From Roseiarcus sp035606915 (GTDB taxonomy: Bacteria; Pseudomonadota; Alphaproteobacteria; Rhizobiales; Beijerinckiaceae), in assembly GCA_035606915.1 (NCBI GenBank), contig DATNDU010000219.1:1-13318 (forward strand): 13,318 nt of DNA. Direction: 5' to 3'. This document shows positions 6,991-12,896 of this stretch, piece after piece (positions within the stretch are counted from its first letter, which is position 1; the number at the start of each line of letters is the position of its first letter). The notes beneath the pieces were generated by a model. It saw only the letters and a program-made list of their open reading frames with translations. It did no database searches and was not told the DNA's origin. Made by a program: the position numbers and the translations under genes.

Positions 6991-7924
6991 GGGCGCGACC
7001 CTCCCTGCGACGCCGCCACACCAGCCAGAGCGAATAGGGAACCAGCACGACGGCCAGCGCTGCCAGCATCATCACGGCAGCCGCCGCGCCGATGTTGATC
7101 TGCCCGCGCTGGAACATCAGATCGTAGACATAATTGGCCGGGAACGTCGTCGAGATCCCTGGCCCGCCGTTGGTCAGCGCGACGACGAGATCGAAAGTCT
7201 TGATGGCGAATTGCAGCAGCACCACCGCCACGGCGACGAAGATCGGCGCGATCGAGGGCAGGATGATCTTGCGATAGATGCGAAAGCGGCTTGCCCCGTC
7301 AATTTGGGCGGCCTTGACGAGATCGGGATCGACCGAGCGTAGCCCCGCCAGGAACAACGCCATGGCGAAGCCGGAGGATTGCCAGATGCCGGTGGCGATG
7401 ATGGCGTAGATCGCCGAGTTGCGGTCGGTGGTCAGGCGGAAGGTGAAATCGCTCCAACCAAAGCCGCGCACGAAATGCTCGATGCCGACATCGGGGCTGT
7501 AAATCCAGCGCCACACCGCGCCGGTGACGACGAACGACACCGCCAGCGGGTAAAGGAAGATCGTGCGCCAGACCGCCTCGCCGCGCACGCGCTGGTCGAT
7601 GGCGATCGCCAGCGCCAGGCCGAGCAGCAGCGACAGCACGACATAAAAGCCGCTGAAGAAGAACAGGTTGCTGTAGGCGATCTTCCAACGAACATTGGAC
7701 CACAGGTCGATATAGGGCCGAATCCCGATGAAACCGTAACTCGGCAACAGCGACGAGTTCGACACCGAAATATAGAGCGTCCAACCGCTGAAAACGAAGA
7801 CATAGACAAAGCTGGCGACCAACGACGGCCCGATCACCAGCAACGGCGTCCAGGCGGCGAGGCGGGCGCGCCAGGCTGGCGTCTCCGGCTCGATCGCGGT
7901 TGCGGTTTTGACGAAAAGCGTCAT
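6983..7924 (-). CDS. Sugar ABC transporter permease, MalF/GtsB-like
   Basis: A 313-residue inner-membrane permease with hydrophobic segments at about residues 26-48, 86-110, 121-143, 171-195, 226-250 and 277-303. The EAA loop LVKAAQIDGASRFRIYRKI (202-220) precedes ILPSIAP. The segment FDLVVALTNGGPG (244-256) is a hallmark of the MalF/UgpA side of these transporters. No large periplasmic insert is present, unlike enteric MalF, as expected for glucose/mannose-type systems. The ATG at 7924 has only a weak ribosome binding site (GGGA). It lies 60 bases after the binding-protein stop and the gap contains a hairpin, so expression is probably lower than that of the binding protein. Confidence 0.93.
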   Translation of the reverse strand: MTLFVKTATAIEPETPAWRARLAAWTPLLVIGPSLVASFVYVFVFSGWTLYISVSNSSLLPSYGFIGIRPYIDLWSNVRWKIAYSNLFFFSGFYVVLSLLLGLALAIAIDQRVRGEAVWRTIFLYPLAVSFVVTGAVWRWIYSPDVGIEHFVRGFGWSDFTFRLTTDRNSAIYAIIATGIWQSSGFAMALFLAGLRSVDPDLVKAAQIDGASRFRIYRKIILPSIAPIFVAVAVVLLQFAIKTFDLVVALTNGGPGISTTFPANYVYDLMFQRGQINIGAAAAVMMLAALAVVLVPYSLWLVWRRRREGRALG

Positions 7925-7947
7925 CAGCTAATCCCGCGCCCTACGCC

Positions 7948-7969
7948 CCCTCCCCAGCAAAGGAGAGGG
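7948..7969 (-). repeat. Intercistronic GC-rich hairpin (REP-like) between binding-protein and permease genes
   Basis: CCCTC (7948-7952) pairs with GAGGG (7965-7969); after one mismatch two further C-G pairs close a 6-base loop (7956-7961). The element lies in the 60 bases between the two genes and has no T run, so it is not a classical terminator. Short palindromes of CCCTCTCC/GGGGAGGG type are, from memory, common between genes in Hyphomicrobiales genomes. Confidence 0.45.
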
Positions 7970-7984
7970 CGAGAGCCTGGCTAA

Positions 7985-9247
7985 TCACTTCTGCGCGTCG
8001 ACCGCGTCGGCCATCGCGTTGGCGGCCTGCTCCGGCGTCATCTTCGGATTGTTGACGAACGAGGTGATGACCTCCATCGCCGCGCCGCGATATTTTTGCA
8101 GGATCGTCATGTTGTGCGCGAAGGAGCGCACCAGCGTCCCGGCCTTGATCGAGTCTTGCAGGGCAACTTGCGATTTCTGCTGGCAGGGATTGAAGCCGTG
8201 GCTGAGATCGACGTCGAGCCGCGCCGGGATCGAGCCCTTGGCCTGGTTGAACACGGTCTGGAATTTCGGCGACATGATGAGATGGGCGAGCAGCGTCTGC
8301 CCGGCGATGTAATCGGGATCGGTCTGCTTGAAGAACACCACCGAATCGGAGTTGAGGATGAAGCCCGGCTTGCTCCAATCGGTCGGCGCCTGCGCGCAGA
8401 CATAGTCTTGCGGCGTCTTCATGCCGGCGGCGGTGAAGATGCCGATCTGCCAGTCGCCCATGATGAAGAAGGCGGCCTTGCCGTTCTTTATCATGCCCGT
8501 CGTCGTATCGTAGTCGCGGCCGGCGATGCCGGGGTCCATGTATTTTGACACCATCAGACGTAATTGCGTGAACGCCTTGACCATCTCGGGCGAACGCATC
8601 GCCTTGGTGTCGCCCTCGACGAGCGCCTTGCGGAAGAGATCGATGTCCTGCCCGTAGACGACGACTTCAAACACTGTCGCGTCGGTCCAATCCTGGCTGA
8701 AATGCGCCAGGCAAATGAGATGGGCGGCCACCACCTTGTCGCAATCGGCATTGAACTCCGCCCAGGTCTTCGGCAAATCGGTGACGCCTGCCTGTTTCAT
8801 TGCCTGCGTCGAGCCCCAGATCCAGTTGATGCGGTGGATGTTGAGCGGCACGGCGACCCAATGTCCACCAGGCTTCATCACCGGCAGAAGTTCCGGCGCC
8901 ACTACCTTGTCCCAACCCTCTTTCGCCGCCAGAGCGTCGAGATTGGCGGTCATGCCGGTGGCGTTCCACTCGGCGATCTCCGGCCCCTTGAGTTGCACGG
9001 CGGGCGGCGCATTGCCGGCGATCACGTCGGAGCGCAGCTTGGCGAGAGTGTTGGCGGTGTGCCCGGCGATCGAAGTTGCCTGCCACTTGCCGCCGGCGGC
9101 GGTGAACATTTCGCCAAGCTTGGCGATCGCCGCCGCGTCGGAGCCCTCCGACCATTGGCTCAACAGATTGGTCTTCGGCTCGGCCAGCGCCGAACCAATC
9201 AAAGCGCAGGAGGCCAATCCGGCCAGCGCCGCCCTCTTCATCCGCAT
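7985..9247 (-). CDS. Periplasmic sugar-binding protein, family 1, glucose/mannose (GtsA)-like
   Basis: A 420-residue binding protein, the substrate receptor of the ABC importer. A Sec signal is visible: MRMKR, hydrophobic core, then a probable cleavage after SALA (residue 22). The mature protein shows features I recall from glucose/mannose-binding proteins of the GtsA group: LSQWSEGSDAAAIAKL near the N-terminus, the GNAPPAVQLKG region, VPLNIHRINWIWGS, and FFIMGDWQIGIFTAAG. The ligand is therefore probably a monosaccharide such as glucose, mannose or a pentose, but the binding residues were not mapped. The ATG at 9247 is preferred, with GGAGG 5 bases upstream; a second ATG at 9241 would be 11 bases away. 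It is the first gene of the operon and sits just downstream of the promoter shared with the divergent ROK gene. Confidence 0.93.
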   Translation of the reverse strand: MRMKRAALAGLASCALIGSALAEPKTNLLSQWSEGSDAAAIAKLGEMFTAAGGKWQATSIAGHTANTLAKLRSDVIAGNAPPAVQLKGPEIAEWNATGMTANLDALAAKEGWDKVVAPELLPVMKPGGHWVAVPLNIHRINWIWGSTQAMKQAGVTDLPKTWAEFNADCDKVVAAHLICLAHFSQDWTDATVFEVVVYGQDIDLFRKALVEGDTKAMRSPEMVKAFTQLRLMVSKYMDPGIAGRDYDTTTGMIKNGKAAFFIMGDWQIGIFTAAGMKTPQDYVCAQAPTDWSKPGFILNSDSVVFFKQTDPDYIAGQTLLAHLIMSPKFQTVFNQAKGSIPARLDVDLSHGFNPCQQKSQVALQDSIKAGTLVRSFAHNMTILQKYRGAAMEVITSFVNNPKMTPEQAANAMADAVDAQK

Positions 9248-9275
9248 CTCATCCTCCCTGCTCGCGTTCGTCGAC

Positions 9276-9286
9276 GCGCATTGCGC
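9276..9286. promoter_or_regulatory. Palindrome GCGCA-T-TGCGC in the operon leader
   Basis: The two 5-base arms are perfect inverted repeats around one central base. The site would lie about 13-23 bases downstream of the predicted start of the binding-protein transcript. It could be a second operator or a small RNA hairpin. Next to it, CGCGT (9263-9267) and ACGCG (9274-9278) can form another stem beside the ribosome binding site. Evidence is symmetry and position only. Confidence 0.3.
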
Positions 9287-9305
9287 TTTTTGTCGCGCTC
9301 GATTA

Positions 9306-9335
9306 TTTCTATTTCGAAAGAATTGAGATTGTCAA
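9306..9335 (-). promoter_or_regulatory. Putative sigma-70 promoter of the sugar operon
   Basis: On the minus strand TTGACA (9335-9330) matches the -35 consensus completely. TAGAAA (9311-9306) matches the -10 at 4 of 6 positions, with an 18-base spacer. A start near 9299 would give a leader of about 50 bases ahead of the binding-protein ATG. Confidence 0.6.
9312..9319. promoter_or_regulatory. Putative ROK operator TTTCGAAA inside the operon promoter
   Basis: TTTCGAAA is a perfect 8-base palindrome in an A/T-rich patch (TATTTCGAAAGAAT) of an otherwise GC-rich region. It lies between the -35 and -10 boxes of the operon promoter and upstream of the divergent ROK gene. ROK repressors commonly bind A/T-rich inverted repeats, so this is a reasonable operator candidate for control of both transcripts. 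Confidence 0.45.
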
Positions 9336-9357
9336 CTCGGACCCCGGGGGGAGATTC

Positions 9358-10551
9358 ATGCTGAGGGACGATTTGCAGTCCCTACTCGACGATGTCGACG
9401 CCGACCACGCCGAGGCGCGTGTCGTGCGCGTGCTCAGCCAACGCGGGGCGGTGTCGGCCAACGAGATCTCGCGCGCCACCGGGCTGGCGCGGTCCACCAT
9501 TTCGCAGGCGCTGGCTGAGTTGCGCGGCACCGGCGTGATTGTCGAAGCGCCGCTGGCGGATTCGGCGCGCGGCGTCGGACGGCCAGCGGCGAACTTCGCC
9601 CTCAACCCGCGCGCGGGCGCCTGTCTTGGCCTGCATTTGTCGCTCGACGACATCAAGCTGATTGCTGCCGATGTCTCCCATTCTATCATTTTTGAAAAAA
9701 CAATTGTCCTTGGGCGCGACTACGCGCCCGCCGAGGCGGTCAAGGCGGCGCGCCAGGCGCTGCGCGAGTCCTGCCGCGAGGCGGGCATCGCCTGGGCGTC
9801 AGTGATCGGCGTTGGCTTGTCGTTCTCCGGGCCGGTGGCGCCCGACGGGCGCGTGCAGCGGGCGAGCATCATCCCGACCTGGGCCGGCGTCAACCTGCGC
9901 GAGGCGTTCGCATCGGCGCTGGAGCGGCCGATCTTCGCTGACAACGAGAGCAATTGTTCGGCGATCGCCGAAATGACCTGGGGCGCGGCGGTCGGCGTCG
10001 AGGATTTCGTTTTGTTCAAGATCGACATCGGCGTCGGCGGGGCCATCGTCGCCAATGGCCGCGTGCTGACCGGCGTCGCCGGCGGCGGCGGCGAGTTCGG
10101 CCACATGACGCTCGATCCGCAGGGCGAACTTTGTCGCTGCGGCAATCGCGGCTGCCTGGAACTGACGGCGAGCCTCAACCCCGCCATTGCGGTCGCCTCG
10201 CGCCTCGCCGGGCGTCCGCTCGGGGTCGACGAGTTCATTGAGATGGCGGCGGCTGGCGACGTCGGCCTTCGCCGCCTGCTCGCCGACACCGCCGAGCGCG
10301 CCGGCCGCGGCCTCGGCATGATCGGCGCGATCCTCAATCCCGGCCTCATTCTCATCGGCGGCCGGGCGGCGCTGGCGGGCGAGGCGCTGCTCCAGCCGCT
10401 CATCGCCTCCTACGAGCGCCACACCCTCATCAAGCGCGACGAGACGCCGGTGGGCCAGCAGGTGCGCATCGAGATCGCCAAATTTCCGCGCAACCACGCC
10501 TTGCTCGGGGCCGTCGCGCTGGTGCTGCGCCGCCACGGACGGTTGAGCTAA
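9358..10551 (+). CDS. ROK family transcriptional repressor (NagC/XylR-like) of the divergent sugar operon
   Basis: A 397-residue fusion of an N-terminal winged helix and a ROK domain. The helix-turn-helix lies at about 33-63 (SANEISRATGLARSTISQAL). In the ROK domain, the zinc site is complete: H249 (GEFGHM) with C259, C261 and C266 (CRCGNRGC). Sugar-binding residues are expected around DNESN (195-199) and E246. Features of a sugar kinase are missing: the first phosphate-binding motif (DxGGT) is replaced by LHLSLDD near residue 95, and the catalytic Asp of the N-D pair is Glu (N196-E197). It is therefore a regulator, not an enzyme. It probably senses the imported sugar and represses the operon. 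GGGGGGAG lies 4 bases before the ATG. Confidence 0.93.
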   Translation: MLRDDLQSLLDDVDADHAEARVVRVLSQRGAVSANEISRATGLARSTISQALAELRGTGVIVEAPLADSARGVGRPAANFALNPRAGACLGLHLSLDDIKLIAADVSHSIIFEKTIVLGRDYAPAEAVKAARQALRESCREAGIAWASVIGVGLSFSGPVAPDGRVQRASIIPTWAGVNLREAFASALERPIFADNESNCSAIAEMTWGAAVGVEDFVLFKIDIGVGGAIVANGRVLTGVAGGGGEFGHMTLDPQGELCRCGNRGCLELTASLNPAIAVASRLAGRPLGVDEFIEMAAAGDVGLRRLLADTAERAGRGLGMIGAILNPGLILIGGRAALAGEALLQPLIASYERHTLIKRDETPVGQQVRIEIAKFPRNHALLGAVALVLRRHGRLS

Positions 10552-10594
10552 GATCAATCGCGGCTGGCGTTCCCGGCCGACCGGTGGTGGAGGA

Positions 10595-10618
10595 CTTGGC
10601 CGTTCGGAACGGCGCAAG
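10595..10618 (+). repeat. Strong stem-loop downstream of the ROK gene
   Basis: GCCGTTC (10599-10605) and GAACGGC (10607-10613) are perfect inverted repeats, flanked by CTTG (10595-10598) and CAAG (10615-10618). This gives about a 10-base-pair stem with one bulged G. It is followed by only two T residues, so it is not an obvious intrinsic terminator, but it may mark or protect the 3' end of the ROK mRNA. The CAAG arm can instead pair with CTTG at 10629-10632. Confidence 0.4.
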
Positions 10619-10674
10619 TTCGCCCGCACTTGCATGGCGGCGCGGTCGATAAGGCGCACTCTTTTTCGTAGGAG

Positions 10675-10700
10675 CCCGCCGCGACTCTGCGGGAGCTTTT
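10675..10700 (+). terminator. Possible intrinsic terminator for the ROK transcript
   Basis: CCCGC (10675-10679) pairs with GCGGG (10689-10693) around a 9-base loop, followed by AGCTTTT. The stem is short and the T run is four bases, so this is a weak candidate. It lies in the 155-base convergent gap between the ROK and response-regulator genes, in which I see no gene. Confidence 0.35.
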
Positions 10701-10706
10701 CCCGGC

Positions 10707-11315
10707 TCACATGCGGCTCTTCTCCACCGCCAGCCGCACCAGATCCTGCGTCGTCCGCGCGCCAAGCTTGGTTTTGAGCACCGCGCAATTGGTGGCGATG
10801 GTCTTGTAGGAGACGCCGAGGTCGGCGGCGATGTCGGCCAGGCTCAGGCCCGAAGCGAGCCGGCGGAGGATGTCGTTCTCGCGCGCCGTCAGCGCGCCCT
10901 GGCCGCGCCCGTGCAGGAAGGCGATCTCGCGCGCCATGCCGGGGGTCAGATAGGTGTCGCCCGCCGTCAGCGCATCGACGGCTTCCAGGAAGCGCTCGGG
11001 CGGATCGGATTTGGTCAGGAAGGCGCGGGCGCCGAGTTCGATGGCGCGGGCGGCGATTGACGGGTCGGCGTTCATGCTGAAGGCGATCAACCGCGCCTCC
11101 GGCTCGCGCGCCAGGATGCGGCGGATGACCTCGAAGCCGGAGACCGCCGGCAGGTTGATGTCGATCATCGCCATGTCGGCGGGCAGATCGAAGAAAACGG
11201 CGACCCCCGCCTCGCCGCCTTGCACGTCGAAGGTCTCAACCTCGTCGCGACCGGCGAAGATCGCCCGGCAGCCGGTAACGACGACGGGATGGTCGTCAAC
11301 GATCAGCAGACGCAA
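10707..11315 (-). CDS. Two-component response regulator, NarL/FixJ (LuxR-type HTH) family
   Basis: A 202-residue regulator. The receiver domain covers about residues 1-118, with acidic pocket D7/D8, phosphoacceptor D52 (MIDINLP), S80 and K102 (LTKSD). The LuxR-type DNA-binding domain runs from about 142 to 198: LTARENDILRRLASGLSLADIAADLG with recognition helix SYKTIATNCAVLKTKLG. Phosphorylation by the divergent histidine kinase should control DNA binding. The start is TTG at 11315; GGGGGTGAG precedes it and the receiver begins immediately (MRLLIVDDHP), so the choice is firm. The targets are unknown. Nothing shows that it controls the sugar operon; the ROK gene is the likelier regulator of that. 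Confidence 0.93.
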   Translation of the reverse strand: MRLLIVDDHPVVVTGCRAIFAGRDEVETFDVQGGEAGVAVFFDLPADMAMIDINLPAVSGFEVIRRILAREPEARLIAFSMNADPSIAARAIELGARAFLTKSDPPERFLEAVDALTAGDTYLTPGMAREIAFLHGRGQGALTARENDILRRLASGLSLADIAADLGVSYKTIATNCAVLKTKLGARTTQDLVRLAVEKSRM

Positions 11316-11324
11316 TTCTCACCC

Positions 11325-11342
11325 CCGGGCTCGCGCCGGGCT
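11325..11342. promoter_or_regulatory. Direct repeat CCGGGCT, 11-base spacing, in the kinase/regulator intergenic region
   Basis: CCGGGCT occurs at 11325-11331 and 11336-11342, so the copies begin 11 bases apart, close to one helical turn. The inner CCCGG/CCGGG arms can also form a hairpin. A tandem site of this spacing could bind a dimeric response regulator and allow autoregulation, but GC-rich repeats arise easily here. Confidence 0.25.
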
Positions 11343-11365
11343 TTCCTTCACGTCGGCGCGCTGTC

Positions 11366-11373
11366 TTTATAGC
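11366..11373. promoter_or_regulatory. Shared TATA-like -10 region of the divergent kinase and regulator genes
   Basis: Read on the minus strand, TATAAA (11371-11366) matches the -10 consensus at 5 of 6 positions, with GAGACA 18 bases upstream as a possible -35, and would serve the response regulator. Read on the plus strand, TATAGC (11368-11373) could serve the kinase gene and would start transcription close to its ATG at 11380. Confidence 0.35.
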
Positions 11374-11379
11374 GCGACC

Positions 11380-12693
11380 ATGATCCGTTTGTCTCTGCGC
11401 TGGCGCCTAAGTCTGACCCTCGCTGCGGTGCTGGCGTTGCTGCTGGCGCTCGACGTTGCGCTGACGCTGCGCGGCGCCAGTCAGCGCGTCGATCCCGAGA
11501 TCGCCAACGCCACCATGCTGACCGGCGAAATCCTACGCGAGTCGGTGCGCGGCCTGAAACCGGCGCCGGACCTCGACAAGCGGCTCGCCGCACTCGCGGC
11601 GAGCTTCGACCGGTTGCGCCACGTCCGCGTCGCCTATCAGCCCGAGGGCGGCGCCGCGCCACCGCCGGGGGCCTCGCGGCCGGGACCGCCGGCGTGGTTC
11701 GTGGGGTTGGTGCGCGCGCACGCGACTTCGGCGAGGATCGAGGCCGTGGTCGGCGGCCGCCCGATCGGCGCTTTCCTCATCGCCGGCGATCCCGACGACG
11801 AGATCGGCGAATTGTGGGATAGCCTGGTGGCGCTGACGCTCGACGGCGCCGTCTCCGCCGTGCTCGGCCTGGCGCTGGTCTATCTCGTCGTGCGCGCCGG
11901 GCTCGCGCCGCTCGAACGGATCAACACCGGCCTCGCCGCGCTCGGTCGGCGCGACTACGCCGCCCGCCTGCCGGAGCAGGCGGCGCCCGAGTTCCAGCCG
12001 CTGCTTGCCCGCTTCAACGCGCTCGGCGATTCGCTTGGCCGCGCCGCGCGCGAGAACCAGCTTTTGCGCGCCCGCCTGGTCTCGATCCAGGACGAGGAGC
12101 GCAAGGAGATCGCCCGCGAGTTGCATGACGAGATCGGCCCCTATCTGTTCGCGGCGCGCGCCCAGGCGGGGGCTGCCCGCCGCGCCGCGCCGCAGGGGCC
12201 GTCGGCCTCGGCGCTCGACGCCGTCATCGAGACCATCGACGCGCTGCAATCGACCAACCGGCGCATCCTCGACCGGCTACGCCCGGCGGCGCTGGAGGAA
12301 CTCGGGCTCGGGCCGGCGCTTCAGGCGCTCGGCCGCTTCTTCGAGCGCAACCGTCCCGGCTTCGAGGTCGTGGTCGACGCTGCGGAGTTGCCCGGCCTGC
12401 CGCCGGAGTTCGAGGCCGCGCTCTATCGCATCGCCCAGGAGGCGCTGACCAACGCGGCGCGCCACGCCGAGGCGGCCAAGGTGAGGATCTCGCTCGCCAT
12501 CGAAGATGAGGCGCTACGCCTCGTCGTCGCCGACGACGGCCGCGGCGTCGATCCCGCGACGCCCGGCGGGCGCGGGCTGCTTGGCATGCGCGAGCGTGTC
12601 GCCGCCTATGGCGGCGCGCTGACGCTGGCGCCGACGCGCCCGCACGGGCTCACGCTGCGCGCTGTCTTCCCGCGCGACGCGGCTGGGGATTAG
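11380..12693 (+). CDS. Membrane sensor histidine kinase, HisKA_3 (NarX/UhpB-like) family
   Basis: A 437-residue sensor kinase. Transmembrane segments lie at about 10-30 and 150-174, enclosing a periplasmic sensor region of about 120 residues without a domain I recognise. A HAMP-like linker (about 172-225) follows, then the HisKA_3 dimerisation helix IQDEERKEIARELHDEIG with phosphoacceptor H249. The ATPase domain shows the N-box EALTNAARH (N358), DDGRGVD (385-391) and GRGLLGMRERV (397-407). It should autophosphorylate and pass the phosphate to the divergent regulator. I chose the ATG at 11380, directly before the first membrane helix; the frame is open back to 10954, but that part overlaps the regulator gene antisense. 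No ribosome binding site is visible. The H-box region reminds me of MoxY-type kinases of methylotrophs, but this is only an impression. Confidence 0.92.
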   Translation: MIRLSLRWRLSLTLAAVLALLLALDVALTLRGASQRVDPEIANATMLTGEILRESVRGLKPAPDLDKRLAALAASFDRLRHVRVAYQPEGGAAPPPGASRPGPPAWFVGLVRAHATSARIEAVVGGRPIGAFLIAGDPDDEIGELWDSLVALTLDGAVSAVLGLALVYLVVRAGLAPLERINTGLAALGRRDYAARLPEQAAPEFQPLLARFNALGDSLGRAARENQLLRARLVSIQDEERKEIARELHDEIGPYLFAARAQAGAARRAAPQGPSASALDAVIETIDALQSTNRRILDRLRPAALEELGLGPALQALGRFFERNRPGFEVVVDAAELPGLPPEFEAALYRIAQEALTNAARHAEAAKVRISLAIEDEALRLVVADDGRGVDPATPGGRGLLGMRERVAAYGGALTLAPTRPHGLTLRAVFPRDAAGD

Positions 12694-12884
12694 CGCTTTG
12701 GCGTCCGACCGCCTCCACCGTCCCCGCCAACACGGCGTTCACGCCGCACGGCTCGGATCAGGAAGGCGATGGCGGGACGGCTGCTCGGCAGCATAAAACG
12801 CATTGGCGAAATAGCGTGGCGCGCCGCGTGGACAAAACCCGCGCCGGCACGAAAGCGCTCCCAATAGCGTCGCAAGCCGCCGTT
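12694..12884. other. Intergenic region between kinase gene and right-edge gene; no gene seen
   Basis: These 191 bases separate the ends of two convergent genes. Short open frames exist on the minus strand but show no recognisable domain, no good ribosome binding site and arginine-rich composition typical of shadow frames. A small hairpin, CGGCG (12733-12737) with CGCCG (12742-12746), lies 40 bases after the kinase stop and has no T run. Confidence 0.5.
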
Positions 12885-12896
12885 TCAGGCGACGCT
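12866..12896 (-). terminator. Inverted repeat straddling the stop codon of the right-edge gene
   Basis: AGCGTCGC (12866-12873) and GCGACGCT (12889-12896) are perfect 8-base inverted repeats around a 15-base loop that contains the minus-strand stop codon. No T run follows on the minus strand. It could be a factor-dependent or mRNA-stabilising 3' hairpin; intrinsic termination is doubtful. Confidence 0.3.

Noticed and set aside
7985..9247. Lipoprotein signal (LASC, Cys14) in the sugar-binding protein
   Set aside because: The hydrophobic stretch before Cys14 is only about eight residues, too short for a lipoprotein signal, and a good signal-peptidase I site (SALA, residue 22) follows.
9358..10551. 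ROK protein as a sugar kinase
   Set aside because: It has an N-terminal helix-turn-helix, lacks the DxGGT phosphate-binding motif and has Glu in place of the catalytic Asp.
10954..11379. N-terminal extension of the histidine kinase frame by 142 codons
   Set aside because: The extension is antisense to the receiver domain of the response regulator. The kinase's natural beginning, a short basic stretch and first membrane helix, follows the ATG at 11380.
10707..12693. Two-component pair as the regulator of the sugar operon
   Set aside because: It is separated from the operon by the ROK gene and convergent to it, and nothing in the operon promoter resembles the CCGGGCT repeat near the regulator gene.
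12690..12875. Short minus-strand frame of 61 codons in the right intergenic region
   Set aside because: No ribosome binding site or domain, arginine-rich composition, and its end overlaps the kinase stop region; probably chance.
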